Below are positions 1-5,505 of a DNA stretch of 5,524 nt, piece by piece. Numbering within the stretch: position 1 is the first letter of the stretch; each line of letters begins with the position of its first letter. This DNA is from JAFGWO01 sp965603295 (GTDB taxonomy: Bacteria; BMS3Abin14). The notes beneath the pieces are model-generated. The model did not search any database. It was not told where the DNA came from and worked only from the letters and a program-made list of their open reading frames with translations. The stretch is from the NCBI GenBank assembly GCA_965603295.1, contig CBFDCL010000114.1, forward strand, positions 1 to 5,524. Direction: 5' to 3'. The translations under genes were made by a program, and so were the position numbers.

Positions 1-33
1 AACCCCAAACTTCAAACCCCAAACTTCAAACTG
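1..33. repeat. 14-bp tandem repeat at the left edge
   Basis: The unit AACCCCAAACTTCA occurs exactly at 1-14 and 15-28, and a third copy begins with AAC at 29-31 before the match breaks. Because it starts at the first base of the window, the array may extend upstream. It lies outside any coding region I can support, ahead of the mtgA promoter-like sequence. It has no recognisable function; simple intergenic tandem repeats of this kind commonly arise by slippage. Confidence 0.7.
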
Positions 34-48
34 ATCCTATCCTTTCTC

Positions 49-75
49 TTGAATTTTTTACCTGCCTGTTATAAA
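49..75 (+). promoter_or_regulatory. Candidate sigma-70 promoter of mtgA with extended -10
   Basis: TTGAAT (49-54) is a -35-like hexamer. TATAAA (70-75) is a -10-like hexamer preceded by TG and one base (TGT at 67-69), which makes an extended -10. The spacer is 15 bp, shorter than ideal, but extended -10 promoters tolerate poor -35 spacing. Transcription would begin around 81-84, practically at the ATG at 85, so the transcript would have almost no leader. This is inferred from consensus matching only. Confidence 0.4.
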
Positions 76-84
76 TCCGCCGGA

Positions 85-1047
85 ATGAATCTTCCCCCCG
101 CAGTGAAACTGCTCACCCTACCGTTCCTTTTTCTTCTGGGCACTTTCCTCATCGGTGCCGTATGGATAGGGATCCTCTCAAAGTCTCTCCCGGATGTGGG
201 CTTTCTGACCAACCTCCATGCGACATTTTCCATCACCGTCCTTGACTGGGATGGAAACCGGGAAACCTTTTCCGTGGGTCCGGGGAACCCCTCCTGGACA
301 TCTCTTGACACCATTCCCGCCCACCTTCGAAACGCCGTGCTGGCCGGGGAGGATTTTTCCTTCTATAGCCACAACGGTGTGGACTGGTTTGAAGTCAAGG
401 AGTCTGTCCGAAAAAATCTCCAGCTCAGGCAGTTCGCCCGCGGAGCCAGCACCATCACCCAGCAGCTTGCCAAAAACCTGTTCTTGTCACGGGACAAAAC
501 CGTGACCAGGAAAATCCGGGAACTGATCCTGGCGCGAAGGCTCGAAAAAACCCTCACCAAGGACCGGATTCTGGAACTTTACCTCAACGTGGTGGAACTC
601 GGGGAGATGGTCTACGGCACGGGTCAGGGCTCTTTGTACCATTTCGGAAAAGATACGACGCAAATTTCCCTGCGTGAAAGCGCTTTTCTCGCGGCCATGT
701 TGCCAGGCCCGAGGGTTTTCGATCCGGAGCACCACATGGATCGTGTGATGAACCGTTCGGATCACATCCTGAGCGTTATGTTAAAAGGGCGCATGATCAG
801 CGAAAACGAGTATGTGGCAGCCCTGGCCGAGATCCCCATGTTCGGGGGGGCACTCTCCACCGGGGACCCCGACCCGCAACTGCCCCCGGAAGGGGATGAC
901 GAACTTCGGGTGCCAAATCCCGGGGAGGAGCCCCTGCCAGCCTATCCGTTCCTGGAAACGGAACCTCAACCGATGCCTGTTCCCGAGAACGGGGGCCAAC
1001 CGACTGATCGGCCCCCGTTCGTTTCCGATCCTTCCGGGTCCTTATAG
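85..1047 (+). CDS. mtgA: Monofunctional peptidoglycan glycosyltransferase (GT51), MtgA type
   Basis: It polymerises lipid II into glycan strands at the periplasmic face of the inner membrane. The protein is 320 aa from the ATG at 85. A TTG at 49 would add 12 residues but has no ribosome binding site. One transmembrane helix (about 12-31) is followed by the GT51 domain (about 75-215). Its motifs appear in order: EDFSFYSHNG (89-98, catalytic E89), GASTITQQLAKN (120-131), RKIRE (142-146, second conserved Glu E146, 57 residues after the first as in class A PBPs), KDRILELYLN (159-168) and AAMLPGPRVFDP (203-214). No transpeptidase domain follows, so it is monofunctional. It is longer than E. coli MtgA (about 240 aa) because of a tail from about residue 255, rich in Pro, Glu and Asp, probably disordered and periplasmic. 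No good Shine-Dalgarno precedes the ATG. It converges on the SH3b gene, 8 bp away. The family call is firm; the role of the tail is unknown. Confidence 0.95.
   Translation: MNLPPAVKLLTLPFLFLLGTFLIGAVWIGILSKSLPDVGFLTNLHATFSITVLDWDGNRETFSVGPGNPSWTSLDTIPAHLRNAVLAGEDFSFYSHNGVDWFEVKESVRKNLQLRQFARGASTITQQLAKNLFLSRDKTVTRKIRELILARRLEKTLTKDRILELYLNVVELGEMVYGTGQGSLYHFGKDTTQISLRESAFLAAMLPGPRVFDPEHHMDRVMNRSDHILSVMLKGRMISENEYVAALAEIPMFGGALSTGDPDPQLPPEGDDELRVPNPGEEPLPAYPFLETEPQPMPVPENGGQPTDRPPFVSDPSGSL
987..1020. terminator. Perfect 11-bp hairpin inside the end of mtgA, possible bidirectional terminator
   Basis: GAACGGGGGCC (987-997) and GGCCCCCGTTC (1010-1020) are exact reverse complements separated by 12 bases. 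The hairpin ends 24 bases before the mtgA stop codon, in the codons of the protein's proline-rich tail, and the opposing gene ends at 1056. No T-run directly follows on either strand, so it is not a canonical intrinsic terminator. It could still pause or stabilise the 3' ends of both convergent transcripts. That role is inferred; the stem itself is certain. Confidence 0.4.
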
Positions 1048-1055
1048 TTCCTTCT

Positions 1056-1628
1056 TTAATCCTTGTTGACCAAAAGCGTCTCGTTCGGGTTGGCCCGGGC
1101 CACGGGAGCCCCGATCTTCTTCATCCGGAGGGCAAAGAAAACCACGGCAAGGCAGATGAGCAGTGCGGTGAAGTAACCTTTCATCTCATAATTGATAACC
1201 ATGGTTTTGGCCGTTTTCGTGTCGATGAGCCCGTTGGCGATCCATCCGGACTGGCTGCGATCAGAAGAGCTCACCCTTGACCAGCGCCCCTCCGAACCCG
1301 TTATCAGAAAACGGTCACCTGAATGGGCCTGGGTCACAACAGCCGACCCCGTGGAAGGGGCCTGCCTGATGTTCACGGTGTCCCTTGCCACAATGGCGAC
1401 CCGTCCCCGATCCACCGCAACGTTGGAGGCGTCAAGGACCATCAGGCCCACCATGACAAGCATCCCGATAAAAGCCACCACCGAGAGCACCTGGCCCCAG
1501 AACGACAAGGTCGTCAGGGGAGAAGTAAGCTTTTCCGCTTTCTTTCTGGCCTGCCTGCCCACCATCGCCCCCATGGCCTGGGCACCCTTTGCGATTTCCT
1601 GTTTCTGCATGACTGTCAAATCACCCAT
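1056..1628 (-). CDS. Membrane protein with an SH3b domain between two transmembrane helices
   Basis: The protein is 190 aa. The start at 1628 is chosen over an upstream ATG at 1646 because AAAGGAG lies 7 bases before it, while 1646 has no site. Residues 1-45 are polar with a basic patch (RQARKKAEK, 25-33). TM1 is about 46-65, and an SH3b-like domain (SH3_3 type) runs about 84-135. It begins with the hallmark VNIRQAPSTGSAVV and ends with GWIANGLI. TM2 is about 152-168 and is followed by RMKK and a short tail. The positive-inside rule puts both termini in the cytoplasm and the SH3b domain in the periplasm. SH3b domains often bind cell-wall peptides or mediate protein contacts, so a wall-sensing or scaffolding role is plausible beside convergent mtgA, but this is inference. 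No named family is recognised for the full architecture. E. coli YgiM also combines SH3b with a membrane helix but in another order. A sigma-54 promoter lies upstream. Confidence 0.88.
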   Translation of the reverse strand: MGDLTVMQKQEIAKGAQAMGAMVGRQARKKAEKLTSPLTTLSFWGQVLSVVAFIGMLVMVGLMVLDASNVAVDRGRVAIVARDTVNIRQAPSTGSAVVTQAHSGDRFLITGSEGRWSRVSSSDRSQSGWIANGLIDTKTAKTMVINYEMKGYFTALLICLAVVFFALRMKKIGAPVARANPNETLLVNKD

Positions 1629-1680
1629 GATTTTTCTCCTTTCCATGGATCGACGTTCTTTGAAGGTTCGCCACGGTTAA

Positions 1681-1696
1681 AGCAAGGGTGATGCCA
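1681..1696 (-). promoter_or_regulatory. Sigma-54 (RpoN) -24/-12 promoter of the SH3b gene
   Basis: Read on the minus strand the site is TGGCATCACCCTTGCT, preceded by C. The consensus is YTGGCACGNNNNTTGCW. The essential GG and GC doublets are present at exactly the right spacing, and only two consensus bases differ (T for C, C for G). Transcription would start near 1670, giving a leader of about 42 bases that contains the AAAGGAG ribosome binding site. Sigma-54 promoters need an AAA+ enhancer-binding activator; none is encoded in this window. Confidence 0.65.
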
Positions 1697-1855
1697 GGCC
1701 TTGAAAACTTTTTAACCCATTGAAAAAAAACAACCTATTCCGATATGCCCGGATCAGGCAGCCCCTTGGGAGGCGTTCGGATTTCAGACGGTGTACGAGA
1801 ATGAAACGGTTTTTCCCTCTAAGGATCACCTCTTTTTAGGGGTTCTCCGGAGTTT

Positions 1856-1886
1856 TTGTCCCACCATTCATTTTTAGTGCTAGAAT
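1856..1886 (+). promoter_or_regulatory. Candidate sigma-70 promoter of the DUF5996 gene
   Basis: TAGAAT (1881-1886) matches the -10 consensus at five of six bases. TTGTCC (1856-1861) is the best -35-like hexamer but with a long 19-bp spacer. The start site would be near 1893, about 50 bases before the ATG. The -10 sequence is convincing and the -35 weak, which fits a promoter that is weak or activator-dependent. Confidence 0.4.
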
Positions 1887-1898
1887 TAACAGTGTTAA
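1886..1898. promoter_or_regulatory. Inverted repeat TTAAC-AGT-GTTAA, candidate operator
   Basis: TTAAC (1886-1890) and GTTAA (1894-1898) are exact inverted copies around AGT. The repeat begins at the last base of the -10 hexamer and covers the expected start site, the usual place for a repressor operator. Short symmetric sites of this form are typical of dimeric helix-turn-helix regulators. The regulator is not identifiable from the window, and a 5-bp arm can occur by chance. Confidence 0.35.
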
Positions 1899-1943
1899 CC
1901 GCTCGGTGCCATCCGTATCCGCCCATTGTCTCGGAGGGACATC

Positions 1944-2861
1944 ATGAATCCGGACTCCTTTGAATACAACTTTTCACCTCTTCCCCTGGAAGAATGGGAG
2001 GAGACGAAAAATACCCTTCATCTCTTTCTTCAGGTGGTGGGAAAGGTGCGCTTGTACTGCTTCCCCCGGATCAACCACTGGTGGCATGTGCCCCTCCGGG
2101 TGTCGACACGGGGAATAACTACCGGACCTGTACCTTTCAAAAGGTATTATTTCGACATGGAATTCGACATGATCGATCACCGGTTAAACACTCGAATCAG
2201 CGACGGTCTCACCGATTCCATATCATTAGAAGGACTCTCGGTGGCGAGGTTTTACAGGTATGTTCTCTTTTCCCTGATCGAAAACGGAATAGAGATCGAT
2301 TACCCTCATCCTTATCCTTTCGACACACCTTTTTCCACGACGCCTTTTGAGGAGAACCGTCAGGAATCCGTTTATGATCCGGATTATGCACACCGGTTCT
2401 GGGTTATTCTCCGGCAAATGGACATCATTTTTCAGAAATTCCGAGGGCGTTTTACCGGGAAAAGCACGCCTCCTCAGCTTTTCTGGCACCATATGGACCT
2501 GGCCATGGCCCGGTTTTCAGGGAAGGAAGCCCCGCGGAAAGAGGATTCCCCCCCCGTTGAGAGCCAGGCATACTCCCACGAGCTCATTGCCTTCGGCTTC
2601 TGGGCAGGGGACGGGCAGGTTCGGGCCCCGGCTCTTTACGGATACGCCGCGCCATCCCCGGATGGGCTGTTCGACGAACCGCTGATGCCGGAAGAAGCCA
2701 CATGGAACCCGGAGACAGGGATGGCCATCATGATGTACGACGACATCCGGGGCTCCAGGAAAGTGGAGAGCAAAGTCCTCGACTTCTTCGAAAGCGTCTA
2801 CCAAGCCGGAGCCAGGAAGGGAGGATGGGACATCGATGCGTTCCGAATGGAGGAGGGATAG
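1944..2861 (+). CDS. DUF5996 family protein
   Basis: The protein is 305 aa, about the usual length for the family, soluble, without signal peptide or membrane helix. The start at 1944 has GGAGG at 1933-1937 with 6 bases spacing; a TTG at 1926 would place the site inside the gene and is rejected. Recognised blocks are the N-terminal TLHLFLQVVGKVRLYC then NHWWHVPLRVSTRGITT (24-60), the central FRGRFTGKSTPPQLFWHHMD (166-185), and YSHELIAFGFWAGDG (210-224). A C-terminal WNPETGMAIMMYDDIR segment (254-269) and a closing helix with WDIDAF (295-300) follow. These conserved Trp, His and Gly-rich blocks look like an enzyme or ligand-binding core, but DUF5996 has no established function that I know of, and I give none. 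It appears to be a single-gene unit with its own promoter. Its last 64 bases overlap the convergent coiled-coil gene. Confidence 0.9.
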   Translation: MNPDSFEYNFSPLPLEEWEETKNTLHLFLQVVGKVRLYCFPRINHWWHVPLRVSTRGITTGPVPFKRYYFDMEFDMIDHRLNTRISDGLTDSISLEGLSVARFYRYVLFSLIENGIEIDYPHPYPFDTPFSTTPFEENRQESVYDPDYAHRFWVILRQMDIIFQKFRGRFTGKSTPPQLFWHHMDLAMARFSGKEAPRKEDSPPVESQAYSHELIAFGFWAGDGQVRAPALYGYAAPSPDGLFDEPLMPEEATWNPETGMAIMMYDDIRGSRKVESKVLDFFESVYQAGARKGGWDIDAFRMEEG

Positions 2862-3097
2862 GCTTTTTCCACTCCTTCCGTAAGATCCTTCCAGGGACCT
2901 TCTGCTTGTCGAAGTTCCTCGATCTTTTCCTCCAACAAGTTCATCTTGTGCTTAAGGTCTCCGAGCCCTTTCGCTTGTTCCCTTAGCTCCCGTGGGTCGC
3001 CTTCCATCCCGGCACGTTTCAGGAAAATTTCGATCTTGTCCTCCAGTTCGCGCTGAGGTGTTTCCAGGTCTTCCAAATAGATGCTTTGTTCGCTCAT
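2798..3097 (-). CDS. Small charged coiled-coil protein, hypothetical
   Basis: The protein is 99 aa from the ATG at 3097, which has a weak purine-rich AAGAG upstream. An ATG at 3148 would add 17 low-complexity residues and has no nearby ribosome binding site. Residues about 8-75 are strongly helical with many Glu, Lys and Leu in heptad-like spacing (LEDKIEIFLKRAG, LGDLKHKMNLLEEKIEELRQA). The segment PWKDLTEGVEKAY (68-80) resembles a W-x-x-L-x-x-G-V-E-K-A motif that I associate with small coiled-coil proteins of Desulfobacterota-like genomes. The last 15 or so residues (RNASMSHPPFLAPAW) do not continue the helix and are read antisense to the end of the DUF5996 gene, so the original C-terminus may have been lost or replaced. 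There is no signal peptide. The function is unknown; coding status is likely but not certain. Confidence 0.65.
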   Translation of the reverse strand: MSEQSIYLEDLETPQRELEDKIEIFLKRAGMEGDPRELREQAKGLGDLKHKMNLLEEKIEELRQAEGPWKDLTEGVEKAYPSSIRNASMSHPPFLAPAW

Positions 3098-3184
3098 GGT
3101 ATTATCTCTTGCACTGGGGTTCGGAATTGCCGTTTGTTTGGTTTCCATTGGATTGAGAAAAACAACCTTTTTCTTTACCTGGTG

Positions 3185-3190
3185 TATAAT
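3185..3190 (+). promoter_or_regulatory. Consensus -10 hexamer upstream of the envelope gene pair
   Basis: TATAAT at 3185-3190 is a perfect -10 match, 94 bases before the ATG at 3284. No convincing -35 is found at 16-18 bp upstream; TTGAGA at 3153-3158 is 26 bp away and too far. If used, transcription would begin near 3197 and the RNA would contain the palindrome and hairpins described for 3216-3276. Confidence 0.4.
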
Positions 3191-3215
3191 GTACGTCTGT
3201 TTTTCAGTATTTCAA
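3186..3215 (-). promoter_or_regulatory. Candidate promoter of the coiled-coil gene
   Basis: On the minus strand TTGAAA (3215-3210) and CATTAT (3191-3186) are separated by 18 bp, a reasonable sigma-70 arrangement. The start site would lie near 3179, about 80 bases before the ATG at 3097. It shares bases with the TATAAT on the other strand, so the two divergent transcription units may compete. Confidence 0.35.
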
Positions 3216-3229
3216 GCTTCCCGGGAAGC
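3216..3229. promoter_or_regulatory. 14-bp perfect palindrome GCTTCCCGGGAAGC
   Basis: The sequence equals its own reverse complement over all 14 bases with no central spacer. It directly adjoins the -35 hexamer of the minus-strand promoter and lies about 20 bases downstream of the predicted plus-strand start. A loopless palindrome suits a dimeric DNA-binding protein better than an RNA hairpin. The regulator is unknown. Confidence 0.4.
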
Positions 3230-3276
3230 GTCAGCCGAGGGGTAAAGCCCGGTTTACCTGACCCGGCCGTCAGGAG
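3230..3276 (+). promoter_or_regulatory. Leader with alternative hairpins covering the Shine-Dalgarno
   Basis: Hairpin B pairs CCTGAC (3257-3262) with GTCAGG (3269-3274) around a 6-base loop and occludes part of the AGGAG ribosome binding site (3272-3276) of the gene starting at 3284. Hairpin A pairs GGTAAA (3241-3246) with TTTACC (3253-3258), also around 6 bases, and shares CC (3257-3258) with hairpin B. A second GTCAG (3230-3234) can pair with the same CTGAC (3258-3262). The two states exclude each other, one hiding and one freeing the ribosome binding site. It matches no riboswitch class I recognise. The pairings are seen; regulation is inferred. Confidence 0.4.
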
Positions 3277-3283
3277 ATACGTC

Positions 3284-3805
3284 ATGCTCCGATTCCTCGC
3301 AAAAGCCCTTAAAGTTCTCAACTCTGAAACCGATCCAGGTCAGATCAGCCTGGCACTGGTTCTCGCTCTGGTGATGGGCTTTACCCCCTTCTGGAGCCCT
3401 CACAACCTGGTCGTGCTTTTCCTTGTTCTGGTCCTCAGGGCCAACCTTTCCACGTTCATCCTGGGGCTGGCCTTTTTCGGTTCCCTGGCATTCTTTCTGG
3501 ACCCTCTTTTTCATCGCTTCGGGATCGTACTTCTGACAGCCGATCCTTTCACCGGTTTCTGGACGACTCTTTACAATACCGTTCCCGGCCGCCTGGACCG
3601 TATTAACAACACTGTTGTTGCGGGCAGCCTCGTTCTTTCCCTTCTTTTCACCGTTCCCGTTTTCCTGTTCTTTAACCTGCTCATCCGTAAATACCGGGAA
3701 AGAGTCCGGGGGTGGGTGGAAAAAAGCCGTCTCGCTCAGGCTATCAAGGCCAACAGGTTCTACCGGATCTACCAGTCGGTAAGTGCGTGGGGAGGTGGAC
3801 AATGA
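3284..3805 (+). CDS. DUF2062/TIGR03546-like small inner-membrane protein
   Basis: The protein is 173 aa, starting at the ATG at 3284 with AGGAG 7 bases upstream; the open frame extends further 5' but without a better start. After a short amphipathic N-terminus come NSETDPGQISLALVLALVMGFTP (13-35), a signature of this family, then hydrophobic segments at about 21-35, 41-52, 56-75 and 111-134. A basic, probably cytoplasmic tail (RKYRERVRGWVEKSRL and on) follows. The G-F-T-P followed by a hydrophobic stretch and LRANL resembles DUF2062 proteins. TIGR03546 is an uncharacterised family found in outer-membrane bacteria, usually next to TIGR03545, exactly as here. The stop codon overlaps the next start (ATGA), implying translational coupling and a shared complex. 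A role in supporting or localising the AsmA-like partner is inferred, not known. Confidence 0.85.
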   Translation: MLRFLAKALKVLNSETDPGQISLALVLALVMGFTPFWSPHNLVVLFLVLVLRANLSTFILGLAFFGSLAFFLDPLFHRFGIVLLTADPFTGFWTTLYNTVPGRLDRINNTVVAGSLVLSLLFTVPVFLFFNLLIRKYRERVRGWVEKSRLAQAIKANRFYRIYQSVSAWGGGQ

Positions 3806-5505
3806 AACGGTGGATCCGGCCGCAAGGCGTCATTATCTTTATTCTCCTGCTTGTTCTTTTCGCAGTCCTTGTTCTCGTCCTTTCCGGGCCCATTCTGGGT
3901 CGCGGTATCGAGAGGGCGGGTACGGCCGTTGTTGGCGCCAGGGTCGACGTGGACTCGGCCCGGCTGTCCCTTTTTCCCCTTGGACTGACGGTAACCGGCC
4001 TGGATGTGACGAACCCCCGGGCCCCCATGGAAAACACTGTTTCGGTAGGTCGCATCGCCTTTAACATGGATCCCGGAGCTTTAATCCGGCGCAAACTCCT
4101 TGTGGAGGAGATGGCGGTGGAAGGAATGGCGTTTAACACCCCCCGGGCCGTGTCGGGAGCCGTTAAGGAATCCGTTCCGGCTGAGGATCCCACCGAAGAA
4201 CCTTTCAGACTGGAGCCATTGAAGATCCCGCCGGTCTCCCAGATCCTTGCTCAGGAGGATCTCACCTCGGTCAGACACTCTGAAGCGGTCAGAAAGAAGG
4301 CCGGAGAGATTGAGGAGAACATCAAGGCGGCTCGAGAAGGGCTCCCTGACAGGGTCAAGGCGACCGATTACAGGGCTCGCCTTGAAAAACTGTTTTCCGG
4401 CGCCGGCCTTGATCCAGCCAGGTTGAATGAGGCCAAAAAACTCCGCGATGAAATCCGCGACGAGCGAGACCGGATCAGGACGGTGGAAGATGGGATCACC
4501 GGGGGTCTTTCGGACCTGCGGAATCAGTTAAAGGAGGCCCGGGAGTCGGTAAGCGAGGATGTGAACAGGTTAAAAGAAAAATATGCCCTCACTCCAGGAG
4601 GTCTTTCCAACTTGTCGGGCCTTCTGTTCGGCCCCGAAGTTCATAAGTGGACCGAACGAACTGCCCAGGCCCTGAAACTCTTGAGTCACCTTCCCTCGGG
4701 AGAGGAAAAAGATCCAAAGGAGGTTCGGCCGCCCAGGGGTAAGGGGATCGACATCCCGCTAAAGGAACGGCGCCCCCTCCCAGGCTTCCTGATCAAACGG
4801 GCAGCCCTCTCCCTCGAGGTGGCCTCCGGAGCTATCGAGGGGGAAGCTCTTGACCTTGCTTCCGACCAGAGCTTTCAGAACAATCCCGCCACTTTTTCCC
4901 TGGCAGGCCGGGATCTGCCGGGCGGCGCCTTCCTGGGGGCACGCGGAGTCCTGGACCGCACTGACCCGTCAGCTCCCCGGGATAATCTGAAGGTCACTTA
5001 TAAAGGGTGGAATGTTACCGATCTTACTCTCTCGGAGAGTGACGTCTTCCCCGTATCCCTTCGTCGTGGTTCGGGAACCCTCTCCGGGGAAGTGGTCCTG
5101 AAAGGGCTGGTCATGGAAGGATCCGTAAAAGTGGACCTTTCCTCCGCCTCCCTGGAGGCGGGTGGCACCCAAACTTCTGCCCTGGGACGGGCCATGCAGC
5201 AGGCCCTTCAGGGAGTGGGAAGCGTTTCTCTGACCGCAGTCGTGAACGGGACCCTCGACGACCCAAAGGTCCATCTCTCTTCTGACCTCGACCGCATCCT
5301 GAAAGAAGCCGTCGGGCAAGCTGCCAGCGAGGAATCGGCCCGGCTGGAAGCCGCTCTCAGGAAAAGCATCGAAGGCCGGACGGGGCCTGCCATTGCCGAA
5401 GCAACAGGGTCTTTAAAACACCTCGAGGACGCAAAGGAGGAGGTCAGGGCGATCAAGGCCGAGCTGGAAAAGGCGCTTAAGGTGAAGGGGAAGCTGCCGT
5501 TTTAA
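3802..5505 (+). CDS. TIGR03545/AsmA-like envelope protein with central helical region
   Basis: The protein is 567 aa, near the roughly 555 aa of TIGR03545. The start at 3802 has GGAGG 6 bases upstream and overlaps the previous stop; an in-frame start at 3712 inside the preceding gene is rejected. One N-terminal membrane helix (about 9-29) anchors a periplasmic body. Residues 43-115 (ARVDVDSARLSLFPLGLTVT and following) have the alternating beta pattern of AsmA/DUF748 N-termini. Residues about 150-300 are highly charged and helical with coiled-coil character (KEARESVSEDVNRLKEKY). From about 325 to 500 beta-rich sequence returns, including VNGTLDDPKVHLSSDLDRIL (481-500), which resembles the C-terminal part of AsmA-like repeats. 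The end (505-563) is helical again. AsmA-like proteins are implicated in lipid movement or outer-membrane assembly; applying that here is inference. The family has no established function that I know of. The operon ends or continues beyond the window; no terminator is visible in the 19 bases after the stop. Confidence 0.88.
   Translation: MKRWIRPQGVIIFILLLVLFAVLVLVLSGPILGRGIERAGTAVVGARVDVDSARLSLFPLGLTVTGLDVTNPRAPMENTVSVGRIAFNMDPGALIRRKLLVEEMAVEGMAFNTPRAVSGAVKESVPAEDPTEEPFRLEPLKIPPVSQILAQEDLTSVRHSEAVRKKAGEIEENIKAAREGLPDRVKATDYRARLEKLFSGAGLDPARLNEAKKLRDEIRDERDRIRTVEDGITGGLSDLRNQLKEARESVSEDVNRLKEKYALTPGGLSNLSGLLFGPEVHKWTERTAQALKLLSHLPSGEEKDPKEVRPPRGKGIDIPLKERRPLPGFLIKRAALSLEVASGAIEGEALDLASDQSFQNNPATFSLAGRDLPGGAFLGARGVLDRTDPSAPRDNLKVTYKGWNVTDLTLSESDVFPVSLRRGSGTLSGEVVLKGLVMEGSVKVDLSSASLEAGGTQTSALGRAMQQALQGVGSVSLTAVVNGTLDDPKVHLSSDLDRILKEAVGQAASEESARLEAALRKSIEGRTGPAIAEATGSLKHLEDAKEEVRAIKAELEKALKVKGKLPF

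Larger units (their letters stand above)
1629..1943. other. Divergent intergenic region of 315 bp
   Basis: It separates the minus-strand SH3b gene from the plus-strand DUF5996 gene and carries their promoters, listed separately. The middle (about 1700-1855) has no coding signal I trust. It contains a run of eight A (1723-1730) and a 7-bp imperfect stem (1816-1822 with 1836-1842, one G-U pair). The palindrome CTCCGGAG (1845-1852) follows, with a short T-run after it. The part 80-170 bases upstream of the sigma-54 element is where an enhancer-binding activator would be expected, and the stem and palindrome fall there. I cannot assign them to a specific regulator. Confidence 0.5.

Noticed and set aside
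1192..1691. Two overlapping plus-strand open frames opposite the SH3b gene (1192-1680 and 1323-1691)
   Set aside because: They have no ribosome binding site or recognisable domain and are antisense shadows of the SH3b gene, whose domain, membrane helices and Shine-Dalgarno are clear.
1816..1857. Stem (1816-1842) followed by CTCCGGAG and a T-run, considered as an intrinsic terminator or small RNA end
   Set aside because: The stem is imperfect with a 13-base loop, the T-run is detached from it, and no upstream plus-strand gene or promoter would supply a transcript to end there.
2862..3097. Possible plus-strand gene or non-coding gap after DUF5996
   Set aside because: The plus strand shows no start with a ribosome binding site and no domain; the coiled-coil frame on the minus strand explains the region better.
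3254..3802. Minus-strand open frame of 182 codons opposite the DUF2062-like gene
   Set aside because: Its composition is charged and low in structure, as expected for the antisense of a hydrophobic protein, and it has no family signature. The plus-strand gene has TIGR03546-like features and coupling to the next gene.
3744..4193. Minus-strand open frame of 149 codons opposite the start of the AsmA-like gene
   Set aside because: It is rich in Arg, Thr and Ser in a way typical of antisense GC-rich frames and has no domain or start signal.
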